A DNA stretch of 64,000 bases from Lacibacter luteus (lineage in GTDB: Bacteria; Bacteroidota; Bacteroidia; Chitinophagales; Chitinophagaceae), in contig NZ_SDHW01000005.1 in the NCBI RefSeq assembly GCF_004118265.1, forward strand, positions 124,001 to 188,000, written 5' to 3'. The notes beneath the pieces were generated by a model. That model searched no databases. It was not told the origin of the DNA and saw only the letters and a list, made by a program, of their open reading frames with translations. The translations under genes were made by a program, and so were the position numbers. Of this stretch, positions 1-9,267 are shown one piece after another (within the stretch, counting starts at the first letter, position 1; every line of letters starts with the position of its first letter).

Positions 1-547
1 TGTACTTCGTAAAGTAGCAAAAGATATTACGCCCGATTATCCGGGTTTGGATAAGCTTATTGCCGATATGTGGGAAACCATGTATTCATCAAATGGTGTT
101 GGGTTGGCTGCTCCGCAGATCAATAAAGACATTCGCCTGTTTGTGGTAGACAGTGCACAGATGTTTGCCAATATGGATGAAGAGGAGACCATGTTGTACA
201 ACGACCGTCCCGGTATTAAGCAAGTATTTATTAATGCACAGGTGGAAGAACTGATTGGCGACGATTGGGCTTTTAATGAAGGCTGTTTAAGCATACCCAA
301 AATTCGGGAAGATGTTTACCGTGCAGAAGAAGTAACTATTCGTTTTATGGATGAGAACTTCAACGAACATGTAAAAACATTCGATGGTATTACTGCAAGA
401 GTGATCCTGCATGAATACGATCACATCGACGGGAAACTGTTCATCGATCACCTGAAGCCGTTGAAGCGCAAAATGCTGAAAGGAAAGCTTGATGATATTT
501 CGAAAGGGAAGGTGAGTGTGGATTATAAAATGGTATTTCCGAAATAA
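1..547 (+). CDS. def: Peptide deformylase, 5' end cut by window edge
   Basis: This enzyme removes the formyl group from the N-terminal methionine of new proteins, using a metal ion in the cytoplasm. All three family motifs are present: GVGLAAPQ, EGCLSIP and HEYDHIDG. The Cys of the second motif and the two His of the third are the metal ligands, and the Glu of the third is the catalytic residue. The reading frame is open back to base 2 and reads VLRKVAKDI, the usual near-N-terminal segment of the family, so the true start lies just before the window. A TTG at 47 is not the real start. About 180 residues are visible, close to the full family length. The next gene begins 2 bases after the stop. 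Confidence 0.95.
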   Translation, partial: VLRKVAKDITPDYPGLDKLIADMWETMYSSNGVGLAAPQINKDIRLFVVDSAQMFANMDEEETMLYNDRPGIKQVFINAQVEELIGDDWAFNEGCLSIPKIREDVYRAEEVTIRFMDENFNEHVKTFDGITARVILHEYDHIDGKLFIDHLKPLKRKMLKGKLDDISKGKVSVDYKMVFPK

Positions 548-549
548 AT

Positions 550-1092
550 ATGCTTATGCGATTACTGCTTTTACTTGTTGCTGTACTTTTTGGTTACAAC
601 GCAAATGCTCAAATTGAAGTTTTAACTGTATTAAATCCCAAACCGGAGTCGAAGTATATTGTGGGTTTTGGTGCCATGTTAAAGTTTGGAGTGCCGGTAT
701 TAGAAAAAGCAGATGAAATAAATATTGAAGTGGGGGTAAAATTCATTCCTGAAATTGAATATCCTGATTCGTATGGTATAGCCTATGTTCCTGTAAAATT
801 AGGATACAGGTATACGTTAGACAGGAGCGGAACAGGATTTTATGCAGAACCTCAACTTGGTTACAGCGTTTACGGAGCAAGAAGTTACCAGAATATGGAT
901 GGTGCCGATGTGGATGAAATAATCAAAGGCCCCATAAGTGGTTTAAGTTTTGGATACCTGTTTCCTTCCGAAAAAATTGTTCAACTCGATTTATCGCTTC
1001 GTTACGAAAACGTATTCTACAAACAGGGGTCTGTACACACAATAGGGTTACGACTTAGCAGTCATTTCCGGTTTAAAAACAGAGATTATTGA
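550..1092 (+). CDS. Small outer-membrane beta-barrel-like protein
   Basis: I do not recognise a named family beyond the general small outer-membrane beta-barrel type common in Bacteroidota. The 180-residue product starts with a clear signal peptide: a hydrophobic run LLLLLVAVLF followed by an NANAQ cleavage site. The rest alternates polar and hydrophobic residues with many aromatic and Gly positions, as in a barrel of about eight strands (for example YIVGFGAMLKFGV and LSLRYENVFY). An ATG at 556 is an alternative start. It follows def by 2 bases and may be co-transcribed with it, though no functional link is known. No enzymatic motif is visible. Confidence 0.7.
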   Translation: MLMRLLLLLVAVLFGYNANAQIEVLTVLNPKPESKYIVGFGAMLKFGVPVLEKADEINIEVGVKFIPEIEYPDSYGIAYVPVKLGYRYTLDRSGTGFYAEPQLGYSVYGARSYQNMDGADVDEIIKGPISGLSFGYLFPSEKIVQLDLSLRYENVFYKQGSVHTIGLRLSSHFRFKNRDY

Positions 1093-1097
1093 TTTGC

Positions 1098-2186
1098 TTA
1101 CTCATCATCTCCGGTAAGATTCTTCGCCTTCGTATACACTCTCCACTTTTCAATTACCTGCTGCATATCTTTTGCCAGCTCACTATCGAACAACATCCGT
1201 TCCTGTGTTTTAGGATGCGTAAAGCCCAATGTTTTTGCATGCAGTGCATGGCGTGGACAAATAGCAAAGCAATTATCTACAAACTGTTTGTACTTGGTGT
1301 AAACAGTTCCTTTTACAATACGGTCGCCGCCATAGGTATCATCATTAAATAACGGGTGACCAATATGCTGCATGTGTACACGTATCTGGTGTGTACGGCC
1401 TGTTTCCAGTTTACATTCTACCAGTGTTGTATAGCCGAAACGTTCCAGTACTGTAAAATGTGTAGTAGCTTCTTTGCCATATTCACCATCAGGGTATACA
1501 TCCATAATCTTGCGGAAACGTTGGTGACGGCCAACGTGACCTGTAATTGTTCCACTATCTTCTTTAATATCGCCCCACACAAGCGCTACGTATTTTCTTT
1601 CAACTGTATGATTAAAGAACTGTTTGGCAAGATGTACACTGGCCTGTTCTGTTTTTGCCATGATCACCAAACCGCTGGTGTTCTTATCGATCCTGTGTAC
1701 CATACCAAAACGAGGTAACTCATCTTCGGTAAGGTTGGGTTTCTGTTGCTGAAAATGCCACAGAGCACCGTTTACTAACGTTCCCGAATAGTTGCCGCAG
1801 CCGGGATGCATCACCATGCCGGCTTCTTTATTCACCAGCATTACATGATCATCTTCGTAAACAATATTCAATGGAAGCTCCTCAGCTTTCAGATCGGTAT
1901 CCTCAGGAGCAGTGTCGGTAAAGGTTACAATATCATCACCTGGTTTTACTTTGTAGTTGGCTTTTACCGGGTTGTTGTTTACCAGCACCATGCCCGTTTC
2001 TATACCACGCTGTACTTTATTACGGGTAGCGCCTTCAATTTTTGTCATCAGGTATTTGTCAATACGCAACGGTTCCTGCCCTTTGGTAACAACAAAACGT
2101 TTTTTCTCGTATAGCTCTTCCGAGCCATCGCCGTTCTCCAGTTCACTGTCTTCGTCAAGTAATTCTTCGTCGATCATTGTCTGCAA
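1098..2186 (-). CDS. RluA/RluD family 23S rRNA pseudouridine synthase
   Basis: This protein probably converts uridines in 23S rRNA to pseudouridine. The 362 residues comprise an acidic N-terminal leader, an S4 RNA-binding domain (about residues 35-95, RIDKYLMTKIEGATRNKVQR) and the catalytic domain. The catalytic domain carries the family signature HRIDKNTSGLVIMAK, whose Asp is the nucleophile, and the later GRTHQIRVHMQHIGHPLFND segment. That arrangement matches RluD (U1911/1915/1917 in E. coli), but the exact site cannot be told from sequence alone. The gene is convergent with the preceding one and divergent from lipB, with 49 bases between the two start codons. Confidence 0.9.
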   Translation of the reverse strand: MQTMIDEELLDEDSELENGDGSEELYEKKRFVVTKGQEPLRIDKYLMTKIEGATRNKVQRGIETGMVLVNNNPVKANYKVKPGDDIVTFTDTAPEDTDLKAEELPLNIVYEDDHVMLVNKEAGMVMHPGCGNYSGTLVNGALWHFQQQKPNLTEDELPRFGMVHRIDKNTSGLVIMAKTEQASVHLAKQFFNHTVERKYVALVWGDIKEDSGTITGHVGRHQRFRKIMDVYPDGEYGKEATTHFTVLERFGYTTLVECKLETGRTHQIRVHMQHIGHPLFNDDTYGGDRIVKGTVYTKYKQFVDNCFAICPRHALHAKTLGFTHPKTQERMLFDSELAKDMQQVIEKWRVYTKAKNLTGDDE

Positions 2187-2235
2187 AAGTAAGTGCTGCG
2201 TTTCATCCGTTCAAATCAACGTAAATTTGCAGGCT

Positions 2236-2961
2236 ATGACACAGTTTGTGCAGTTTGAAGATTTGGGAAACATGCCCTATAAACAGGCCTGGGATTACCA
2301 GGAAAGTTTATTGAAGAAAAATCTGGAGGTAAAGGCGGCGTTAAGAAATGCAACCGATAGCCAGGAGCCAATCACCACTCACGACTCACCCTTCACGACT
2401 CATCATTACCTGCTTTTCGTTGAGCACCCACCTGTGTACACATTGGGTAAGAGCGGCGATGTAAACAATATCCTCATCAGCGAAGAAGAACGTACTGCAA
2501 AAGGCATTGAATATTATCCTACCAATCGAGGTGGCGATATTACCTTTCATGGTCCGCAACAAATTGTAGGTTATCCCATTTTTGATTTAGAGAAATTCGA
2601 AACAGACATTGGTAAATATCTCCGCAAGCTGGAGGATGTGATCATTCTTACCATGGCCGATTATGGGTTAAAAGGCGATCGTAGTCCTGGCGAAACCGGA
2701 GTATGGCTCGATCCGGATGTGAAAGGCAAGGAACGGAAGATCTGTGCAATGGGTGTTCGGTGCAGCCGCTGGGTTACCATGCATGGCTTTGCATTTAATG
2801 TAAATACTGATCTGAATTATTTCAACAACATCATCCCCTGCGGTATTCAAAACAAACAGGTAACATCGTTGGAAAAAGAGTTAGGCCACGCCGTTAGTTT
2901 TAACGAAGCTAAAGAACGGGTGAAGAAGAATTTTGAAAAGGTATTTGATATACAGTTATAA
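2236..2961 (+). CDS. lipB: Octanoyl-[ACP]:protein N-octanoyltransferase LipB
   Basis: LipB moves octanoate from acyl carrier protein to lipoyl domains, the first step of lipoate assembly. The family motifs are seen: RGGDITFHGPQQ, the MGVRCSRWVTMHGFAFNV stretch, and PCGI with the catalytic Cys, followed by the conserved Lys in TSLEKE. The ATG at 2236 is chosen because it yields the standard N-terminus (TQFVQFEDLGNMPYKQAWDY). The open frame runs further upstream, but there it only overlaps the divergent pseudouridine synthase. Residues about 40-57 contain an odd Thr/His-rich stretch (ITTHDSPFTTHH) encoded by a direct repeat of a CACGACTCA-like unit, described in the findings. The last 6 bases overlap the convergent next gene. 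Confidence 0.95.
   Translation: MTQFVQFEDLGNMPYKQAWDYQESLLKKNLEVKAALRNATDSQEPITTHDSPFTTHHYLLFVEHPPVYTLGKSGDVNNILISEEERTAKGIEYYPTNRGGDITFHGPQQIVGYPIFDLEKFETDIGKYLRKLEDVIILTMADYGLKGDRSPGETGVWLDPDVKGKERKICAMGVRCSRWVTMHGFAFNVNTDLNYFNNIIPCGIQNKQVTSLEKELGHAVSFNEAKERVKKNFEKVFDIQL
2360..2406 (+). repeat. In-frame CACGACTCA-type repeat inside lipB
   Basis: Two copies of a CACGACTCA unit (in ACTCACGACTCACC and TTCACGACTCATC) lie in the lipB coding sequence and are translated as a Thr/His-rich linker. They fall just before the conserved LLFVEHPPVYTLGKSG segment, at a point where LipB proteins normally have a variable loop. The short size and simple composition look like a slipped or inserted repeat rather than conserved protein. 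Confidence 0.55.
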
Positions 2962-3759
2962 TGGCTTGGCGAAATAGAGCAGTGTTTTATGATCGCCAAA
3001 GATCCATTCTTCTTTTTCTATTTTATAAATAAACAGCAACCAGCTGTTGTCGCCCGATTTTATTTCTATCTGATTATTAACTACCGCTATGGTGCAGGGT
3101 GCTACTTCCGTTTTATCTTTTGAATAGAACGTTAATTCTGCTGTTGCTGTATTGTTGCCATTGTGTTTAATTGCTTTTATATAACGGATCAATACCGATT
3201 CGTTACTGATGGCTCCGGGCTTTGATCTTCTGCGATAGATGGTCCAGGTTGTTCCGTCTAAGTCGGCAAGGTTTGGACTTATCGGTGTATCCAATACAGG
3301 ATCAGTTACAGCATTTTTTCCCAACGTCTCACGCCAGAAAATTTCTTTCTTCACCAGTGTGTGTACTGTTCCGTCGTCGTCAAGCAATATCAGTTCGCTT
3401 TCTGTAACAGTTTTTATGGTGTAAATATCTGCTGCAGCAATAAGTATATTTCCGGGTTCATCAATAACGGCTTCTCCACGCATGATGGTTTTTGTGCCAT
3501 CACGTGTTTCAACTTTATTGGTATTGGTAAAATGGAGATAGATGGTGTCGCCAATCGGCAGGTCGCTTTTATCCTCAGTAGTCCGTTTTGTTTCCTGCCA
3601 GCGACCCTGCAGTTGCTCTAATGAGAACTGAAAGGTTTGCGTTTTTTTTGAATTGCCGGTATTGGTTGGAGTTACGCCTTTTCTTCCTACACGTTGTGCA
3701 AATACTAAACAAGGTGCGGAAAAAAGCAGGAACAGTAATAGGGCTAAATTTTGTTTCAT
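2956..3759 (-). CDS. Secreted protein with two lipocalin-like halves
   Basis: This is a hypothetical protein of 267 residues. The ATG at 3759 gives a good signal peptide (MKQNLALLLFLLFSAPCLVFA followed by Q); the frame is open upstream but that part is not signal-like. The mature protein seems to have two similar halves. Each starts near a Trp (LQGRWQETKRT and LDGTTWTIYRRR) and continues with alternating beta-strand residues, the pattern of lipocalin-like domains found in many Bacteroidota secreted proteins. No catalytic motif is visible. It overlaps the end of lipB by 6 bases and lies upstream of neighbours on the same strand. The lipocalin reading is an inference from pattern only. Confidence 0.65.
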   Translation of the reverse strand: MKQNLALLLFLLFSAPCLVFAQRVGRKGVTPTNTGNSKKTQTFQFSLEQLQGRWQETKRTTEDKSDLPIGDTIYLHFTNTNKVETRDGTKTIMRGEAVIDEPGNILIAAADIYTIKTVTESELILLDDDGTVHTLVKKEIFWRETLGKNAVTDPVLDTPISPNLADLDGTTWTIYRRRSKPGAISNESVLIRYIKAIKHNGNNTATAELTFYSKDKTEVAPCTIAVVNNQIEIKSGDNSWLLFIYKIEKEEWIFGDHKTLLYFAKPL

Positions 3760-3844
3760 AAGTGTGGATGCAGGGGGAAAGCAATCTGCAACATACTTCA
3801 AATTACAAAAACAACGCCATTCTTCAAATGAAGAAGCAAAAAGC

Positions 3845-4558
3845 TTAATAATCTCTTGTTATAAGGAACTTATTTTTCTCCTTCAGCTTACCGTCTTCCA
3901 GCAGTTCAAAGTGGTACCAGCCCGATTTCATGAAGTTTACTTTATCGAGCGTAAGGTAGCTTTCGGTAATTTTTGGAATAGCAAAAAGGAGCTTGCCATC
4001 TTCCCGCATAAAACGGATGCTGTATTTTTTTGCTGCGGCATCGGGCAGGTTAATTACAGGGTTGCCATCATCTCCTGTAAAAACATAGATCGACGGAACC
4101 CAAACAGGCTTTGGCGGCGTCTGTGGTTTATCTTCTTTCACTGTTTCTTTGGGATGTGTTGCAACTACAGGTTTATTGTTTTTTACGGGTTCAACGGAGG
4201 CAACAACTTCTCTGCTTGTATCTATAAATAATTTGCGTGATGGCGTGAAGATATAGTTCGTACCCTCAAATAAAATAAAAATGCGGTAATAGCCACTGTC
4301 GTTCTTGGCTGTTTTATCAATATAACTATAGCTTTTTGCATTCGGGTTCGGCACAGAATGGATGGTGCTGAAGCTGCGTAAACTGTCTTTCGACCGTTGA
4401 ATATTTATCTGCGATACATTCTTATACGGGCTGTTCCAGCTTAATACAATTTCTCCTGTTCTTTTTTTAATAGCTGTAAATTTTGGCAGCGTATCGTTTT
4501 GTGCAAATACAAAAATAGTTACAAGGAGGAGAGAGGAGAGTAAGCTCAGTTTCTTCAT
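3845..4558 (-). CDS. Secreted protein with fibronectin III-like domain
   Basis: I do not recognise this 237-residue protein by name. The start at 4558 gives a signal peptide (MKKLSLLSSLLLVTIFVFAQ). Residues about 28-110 have the spacing of a fibronectin type III-like beta-sandwich: IVLSWNSPY early, SYSYIDKT in the middle and GYYRIFILFEG near the end. The remainder has a Lys/Pro-rich linker (about 125-150) and a second beta-rich part ending at an LLEDGKLKEKNKF stretch. It lies between a hypothetical secreted protein and a PLP enzyme, all on the minus strand. Its role is unknown; the domain call rests on hydrophobic pattern. Confidence 0.6.
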   Translation of the reverse strand: MKKLSLLSSLLLVTIFVFAQNDTLPKFTAIKKRTGEIVLSWNSPYKNVSQINIQRSKDSLRSFSTIHSVPNPNAKSYSYIDKTAKNDSGYYRIFILFEGTNYIFTPSRKLFIDTSREVVASVEPVKNNKPVVATHPKETVKEDKPQTPPKPVWVPSIYVFTGDDGNPVINLPDAAAKKYSIRFMREDGKLLFAIPKITESYLTLDKVNFMKSGWYHFELLEDGKLKEKNKFLITRDY

Positions 4559-4609
4559 GGATGATGTATGCTGATGGTTGATCACAATAAAGCGCAAATA
4601 TAGTGCCGT

Positions 4610-5515
4610 TCAGAATAACAAAGTTCCTGCAGGCAGGCTGTTGTTTCCCTGTAGTCCACCGCTGTGTATGAGCAATACGCTACAGCTTTCGTAAAAAAAG
4701 CTCTGCTCAGCAAGCGCTGTTACTGCCTGCATTAATTTACCCGTATACACAATGTCGGTTGGAATACCGGTTTTAGTATAAAACAAATTCATAAAGTTGA
4801 ATTGCTCCTGTGTTGTGCGTGCATAACCTGCACCTGCAAATTGAAACAGCACTTTTGTTGTTGCTTCGGTTTTAACATGTGCATGTTGCTGCAAAAAAAG
4901 TTCCTGCTCTGTTTCTTTTATTTTTAATGCAGGAATACCAATTACTGTTTGATGTGCTTTGGCAGCAGCTGCTATTCCTTTAAACGTTGTTCCGGTACCC
5001 ATCGAACAAAGAATGTGTGTATAGCTGTCGGCCTCAGGAACTGCAGCAAGTATTTCTGTACAGCCAAGAAAACCTTCGTAATTATTTCCACCTTCAGGCA
5101 CAAACAGTAAATGACGGTATTGCTCTTTAATAAAGTTTACAGCCTTGCTGTACGAATCATAATCTGCTCGGTTTACCGGTAGCAGTTGCATACCATGTGC
5201 TTTGCAAAATGCAAGTGTATTGTTTAACGGTTCCATCACTTCACCACGGATAATACCAACAGAAGAAAGACCTTGTTGATAACAGGCAAAAGCAGTTGCA
5301 CAAAGATGATTTGAATAGGCACCGCCCATTGTAATAATTCCTTCTTTTTTTTCTTCAAGAACTTTAAGCAGATTGTATTTGAGCTTAAAGCTTTTGTTAC
5401 CCGAAATAACAGGATGCAACAAATCGAGCCGGGCTACCGTAAAAGGGAAAAACAGACCATTTTCCAAAGGCCATTTGATGTTGTGATATGCTATTGTTAA
5501 TGGAATCGTTTGCAT
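4610..5515 (-). CDS. ACC deaminase / D-cysteine desulfhydrase family PLP enzyme
   Basis: This is a fold-type II pyridoxal-phosphate enzyme of 301 residues. The Schiff-base lysine is in GNKSFKLKYNL and the following substrate and phosphate-binding segment is GGAYSNHLCATA. A glycine-rich phosphate loop (MGTGTTFKGIAAA) comes later, in the usual order. The family includes 1-aminocyclopropane-1-carboxylate deaminase and D-cysteine desulfhydrase; I cannot separate these from sequence alone. It is somewhat shorter than typical plant-associated ACC deaminases (about 340). The next gene is divergent, its start codon lying 55 bases from this one. Confidence 0.85.
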   Translation of the reverse strand: MQTIPLTIAYHNIKWPLENGLFFPFTVARLDLLHPVISGNKSFKLKYNLLKVLEEKKEGIITMGGAYSNHLCATAFACYQQGLSSVGIIRGEVMEPLNNTLAFCKAHGMQLLPVNRADYDSYSKAVNFIKEQYRHLLFVPEGGNNYEGFLGCTEILAAVPEADSYTHILCSMGTGTTFKGIAAAAKAHQTVIGIPALKIKETEQELFLQQHAHVKTEATTKVLFQFAGAGYARTTQEQFNFMNLFYTKTGIPTDIVYTGKLMQAVTALAEQSFFYESCSVLLIHSGGLQGNNSLPAGTLLF

Positions 5516-5570
5516 GATGCGGGGGAACGATAGTTTCCTATCTTCGCAGCGCTCAAAAATAATCGATTAC

Positions 5571-6470
5571 ATGCAACCAACACTTTTAATACTTGCAGCA
5601 GGAATGGCCAGCAGGTACGGCAGTATGAAACAGATGGAAGGCTTTGGTCCTTCCGGCGAAACCATTATGGAATATTCTATTTACGATGCCATCCGTGCAG
5701 GATTTGGTAAAGTAGTGTTTATTATCCGTAAAGATTTTGCTGATAATTTTAAAGCAGCGTTTGAACCCAAGCTGAAAGGTAAAATTGAAATTGACTATGT
5801 ATACCAGGAGCTCAATTCGTTTACAAACGGTTTTGCAATTCCTGCAACAAGGGTGAAGCCATGGGGTACAGCACATGCAATCCTTTGTGCGAAAGATGCT
5901 ATTAAAGATCCGTTTGCTGTAATTAACGCCGATGATTTTTATGGCAGAGATGCCTTTGAAAAAGCAGCAAAGTTTTTAAAGGAAGAATGTGCTGCTGATA
6001 AGCATTCAATTATTGGTTACGAGCTGGCAAAAACATTAAGCGAAAATGGTACCGTTAGTCGTGGAGTTTGTGTGGTAGATGAGAACAATAATCTTGTAAG
6101 TATTTCTGAGCGTACAAAGATCTATCCCGAAAACGGAAAGATTGTTTACGAAGATGCAGAAGGTAAACACGAAGTGCCCTATCACTCAAGTGTAAGTATG
6201 AATTTCTGGTGCTTTGATGCATCGGTGTTTGATCTTGCTACCGATCTGTTTGCAGATTTTCTTAAAACAAAAGGCCAGGAAGAAAAATCAGAATTTTTCA
6301 TTCCTATTGTAGCCGATCATTTTATTAAAGAAGGATTAGGTGTTGTAAAAGTAATTCCAACTTCTTCGCAATGGTTTGGCGTTACATACAAAGAAGATGC
6401 CCCGGGTGTACAGAAAAGTGTGAACGACCTGGTTGCTTCAGGTGAGTATCCGGCTTCGTTGTGGGGTTAA
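5571..6470 (+). CDS. NTP-transferase family nucleotidyltransferase
   Basis: The product probably activates a sugar phosphate or similar compound with a nucleoside triphosphate. The N-terminus LILAAGMASRYGSMKQM is the nucleotide-binding signature of the family, and INADDFYGRD supplies the acidic metal-binding residues. The ATG at 5571 is used because the family motif begins a few residues after it. The product is 299 residues, within the family range. The substrate cannot be named. The stop codon overlaps the stop codon of the convergent subtilase by 4 bases. Confidence 0.85.
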   Translation: MQPTLLILAAGMASRYGSMKQMEGFGPSGETIMEYSIYDAIRAGFGKVVFIIRKDFADNFKAAFEPKLKGKIEIDYVYQELNSFTNGFAIPATRVKPWGTAHAILCAKDAIKDPFAVINADDFYGRDAFEKAAKFLKEECAADKHSIIGYELAKTLSENGTVSRGVCVVDENNNLVSISERTKIYPENGKIVYEDAEGKHEVPYHSSVSMNFWCFDASVFDLATDLFADFLKTKGQEEKSEFFIPIVADHFIKEGLGVVKVIPTSSQWFGVTYKEDAPGVQKSVNDLVASGEYPASLWG

Positions 6471-9121
6471 TGTAAAATCAGTTTGCCGCTTGCAGTATGT
6501 CCTGAATTGCCTGTGGCCCGATAGATATAAAATCCTTTCTGTAACTTTTGAATATTGATCAGTTGCGGGAAGGATTTTAATTTTTCGCTCAACACTAATT
6601 TGCCACTTAAATCAAACAATTGAAATATATATTCGTCTCTTGTGTTTGAAAGAACCTGTAAAGGCTCATTCAATCTTACAGGATTAGGATAAACTGTAAT
6701 TGTTTTTGGGCTGGTGAAATAAACGGTTCCGGTATTTGAATAGAGAACCCTTCCATCAACAAGTGTAATCGCAACCCTGTATGCATTGCTGCCATTAATA
6801 AGGAATTGATCGTTGAAAATAAATTGCAAACTGTTTTGCAAATTTTGTTCGTTCAACGGTATAAATCCTGTTGCTGATAGTTTTTCAAAACGTATTTTTT
6901 GCACCATATAGTCTGTTCCCAATACAAACGAAAGCAATACGCTGTTGTTAACCGTCAACTCTGCAAGAAAAGTTTTTACATAGCAATCGGTTCCCTGGGT
7001 TTCATAATTAAATGTGTAGGACGGCATCGCTGCATTATTGCGTAACAAAGGAGTAATACTGTAATATTTTGAAGGGCTACTGGCTTTTGAAAACAGAAAT
7101 GAAGTATCGGTAACAATTCGTATCTGTTCCATATAGTTAGTGCCAAGACTGGTAATGCGATAAGATGATGCTTCATTTATTTTAGGCCAGGTTAGCAAAA
7201 CAGAATCTGCACAGTTGAAACCAACAGCAGGTAAAAGGCGTTTGCTGATAGTAAAAGTATCCGATATATACCGTGTTCCGTTTACCGTAAAGGCAAGCAG
7301 CGCTTCGCTGTATACATTTGGGGTTATCCACTTATAATATCCTTTTTGTAAGTCTGCAGATTGGGTGATGTTTTGCCATGTAATTCCTTTGTCGAGACTG
7401 TATTCTATTGCTCCTGTATTATTTGCATAACTGGATTGAAAACGCAGTATATGCGAGTTTGCTGAAAAGAGATAGTCGGATGATGTTGGAAAATACCATG
7501 CAAACTTGTTCAACGTATCAAGTTGATAAGCGATGGAAAATGCTTGCGCACCTTGCGGTATAGATGACCCCTTAACGAAGAACTGGTAATCGCCGGCTGT
7601 GGGATTATCGAGTGTAATTTGTTCAACTACATTCAACGTGTCTTTTTTCCGAACCGGCAATTCTTCTATAGTTGTTACAGATGGAGTAGGGTTTAAGACC
7701 CATGGTAAAAACAGGCTTCCACTTGCAACGTGCTTCAGTTCAAGATCAAGATCATTCACCAAAGCTTTAACCGTTCCAGGTTGGGCGGCAGGGTCAGTCC
7801 ATACCAATGTGACCTTTAGTTTTTTTATTCCTGTTGGTACAGTGATGGTAAATTGTTTTTGCTGTTTATCGGCTATCGTTTCATTAAAATAATGGGTTTG
7901 TAAAAGTGTACGGACTGCATTAGTTGCATTTAATTTTCCGTAGCCCGATTTGTAATCGATACCAACTGCATCAACATCCTCAGCACTGTTCAGCAAAACA
8001 GCTTTTATAAGCGATGCCTGTGCATTGGTATTATTATTTAAGTTTCGGTAAGTATGATGAAGTACTGCAGCTACACCAGAAACAAGTGCTGTTGCACCGG
8101 AGCTCCCATCTTCGCCAAATGCAACAAGCTCTGGTTTTATACGTCCATCGAAAGCAGGACCTTTTGAGCTGGGCGATAAAACAACGTCAGTGGAATCAGT
8201 ATGCCCTACAGTAATAATATTTTTTGCCTGTTTAAAATTGCCAGTAAGATTTGCGTACCCATTTATGTTGGCGTAGGTTCCTGTTGTGGCAAAAGAAGAA
8301 CCGGAGTTGCCTGCCGAGAAAAGATGAACAACTAATGGGTTTGCAATTACAGATGCATCGTAAGCAGCTGCTTCGGCTCCATAATAACTTTCAATTATTG
8401 TTCCGTATGAATGATTTTGTACAAGTATGGGAGTTTGATAATAACTGTTTGGTTCCGGTAAAAGATTTAAAAAACTTGCCGAACTGATTTTTGATTTCCA
8501 TGCAGCCCCTTTTGTATTGTACCATGCATTACCACCCCCCGAGGTGATGGTTGCAATTAGTGAAGCATGCGAACTGATAGAAGCTGCACTATAAGCGGAG
8601 GGGATTATTCTTCCTTTAAAATCTATATCGGCAGTATCAAACATCTGCTCTTTTACAGAAAGTACAATGTTATCGCCATTCAAATTCGGAAAAGCATTTT
8701 GTATTGCTGAAATATTATTTGCCGAATAATCTACAAAACCAAGCATTAATTCTTCGACTGGTTTTTGTTGCTGATCGGCCCATTGAACAACATCAGAGGA
8801 GAGTAATTTTTGAAACGTAAGTGTCGAACAGTTGATAATGATGGTATTTGTTAACGGGTATATACGAAGTAGTTTTACCTCTTGTTGAAATTTAATTATT
8901 TCCAGAAAGGAGTCAATTGAGGATACTGTAAATGTAAAAGAACTAAGTTCATCAGTTCCAAGACGGGCAAAATTTATACGAAGCAATGGAGAAATTTTGG
9001 CTTCTGTTTTTTTGCTTAATGTTTGAGCTTGAACGCTTTGGAAAAAGAATAACCATATCAAAGCAGCCCCTCCTGAAACAAGGCAAAAAGCCCTTTTAGT
9101 GTTACAGACTATCGAATTCAT
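6467..9121 (-). CDS. S8 (subtilisin-like) peptidase with T9SS sorting domain
   Basis: This is an exported serine protease of 884 residues. It has a signal peptide (hydrophobic LIWLFFFQSVQAQ), an S8 catalytic domain (about 145-410), a beta-rich middle, and a C-terminal type A T9SS sorting domain (about 805-884). The sorting domain starts TVYPNPVRLNEPL, contains FDLSGKLV and ends GKLILH. The catalytic His is near H185 (SSHASLIA) and the Ser lies in GSSGATALVSG. At the usual Asp position the sequence reads VKEQMFDTADIDFKGR: by alignment with the common DTG motif the residue is Glu (E158), with Asp nearby. The protein is expected to be secreted and anchored at the cell surface. Confidence 0.88.
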   Translation of the reverse strand: MNSIVCNTKRAFCLVSGGAALIWLFFFQSVQAQTLSKKTEAKISPLLRINFARLGTDELSSFTFTVSSIDSFLEIIKFQQEVKLLRIYPLTNTIIINCSTLTFQKLLSSDVVQWADQQQKPVEELMLGFVDYSANNISAIQNAFPNLNGDNIVLSVKEQMFDTADIDFKGRIIPSAYSAASISSHASLIATITSGGGNAWYNTKGAAWKSKISSASFLNLLPEPNSYYQTPILVQNHSYGTIIESYYGAEAAAYDASVIANPLVVHLFSAGNSGSSFATTGTYANINGYANLTGNFKQAKNIITVGHTDSTDVVLSPSSKGPAFDGRIKPELVAFGEDGSSGATALVSGVAAVLHHTYRNLNNNTNAQASLIKAVLLNSAEDVDAVGIDYKSGYGKLNATNAVRTLLQTHYFNETIADKQQKQFTITVPTGIKKLKVTLVWTDPAAQPGTVKALVNDLDLELKHVASGSLFLPWVLNPTPSVTTIEELPVRKKDTLNVVEQITLDNPTAGDYQFFVKGSSIPQGAQAFSIAYQLDTLNKFAWYFPTSSDYLFSANSHILRFQSSYANNTGAIEYSLDKGITWQNITQSADLQKGYYKWITPNVYSEALLAFTVNGTRYISDTFTISKRLLPAVGFNCADSVLLTWPKINEASSYRITSLGTNYMEQIRIVTDTSFLFSKASSPSKYYSITPLLRNNAAMPSYTFNYETQGTDCYVKTFLAELTVNNSVLLSFVLGTDYMVQKIRFEKLSATGFIPLNEQNLQNSLQFIFNDQFLINGSNAYRVAITLVDGRVLYSNTGTVYFTSPKTITVYPNPVRLNEPLQVLSNTRDEYIFQLFDLSGKLVLSEKLKSFPQLINIQKLQKGFYIYRATGNSGHTASGKLILH

Positions 9122-9267
9122 TACATCAATGTTCGGGATTTATTTAACACAAATGTTGGTAGTTGGATTTTACGAAAAAAATGGTTTGAAAATTATAAGC
9201 AATTCATGTTTATAGTTTAAAATAAAATTAATAATTTAACATACATTTTCAACCTAAACATTAAAAC

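Noticed and set aside
1957-2235. Long N-terminal extension of the lipB frame
   Set aside because: It overlaps the divergent pseudouridine synthase; the family N-terminus starts at 2236.
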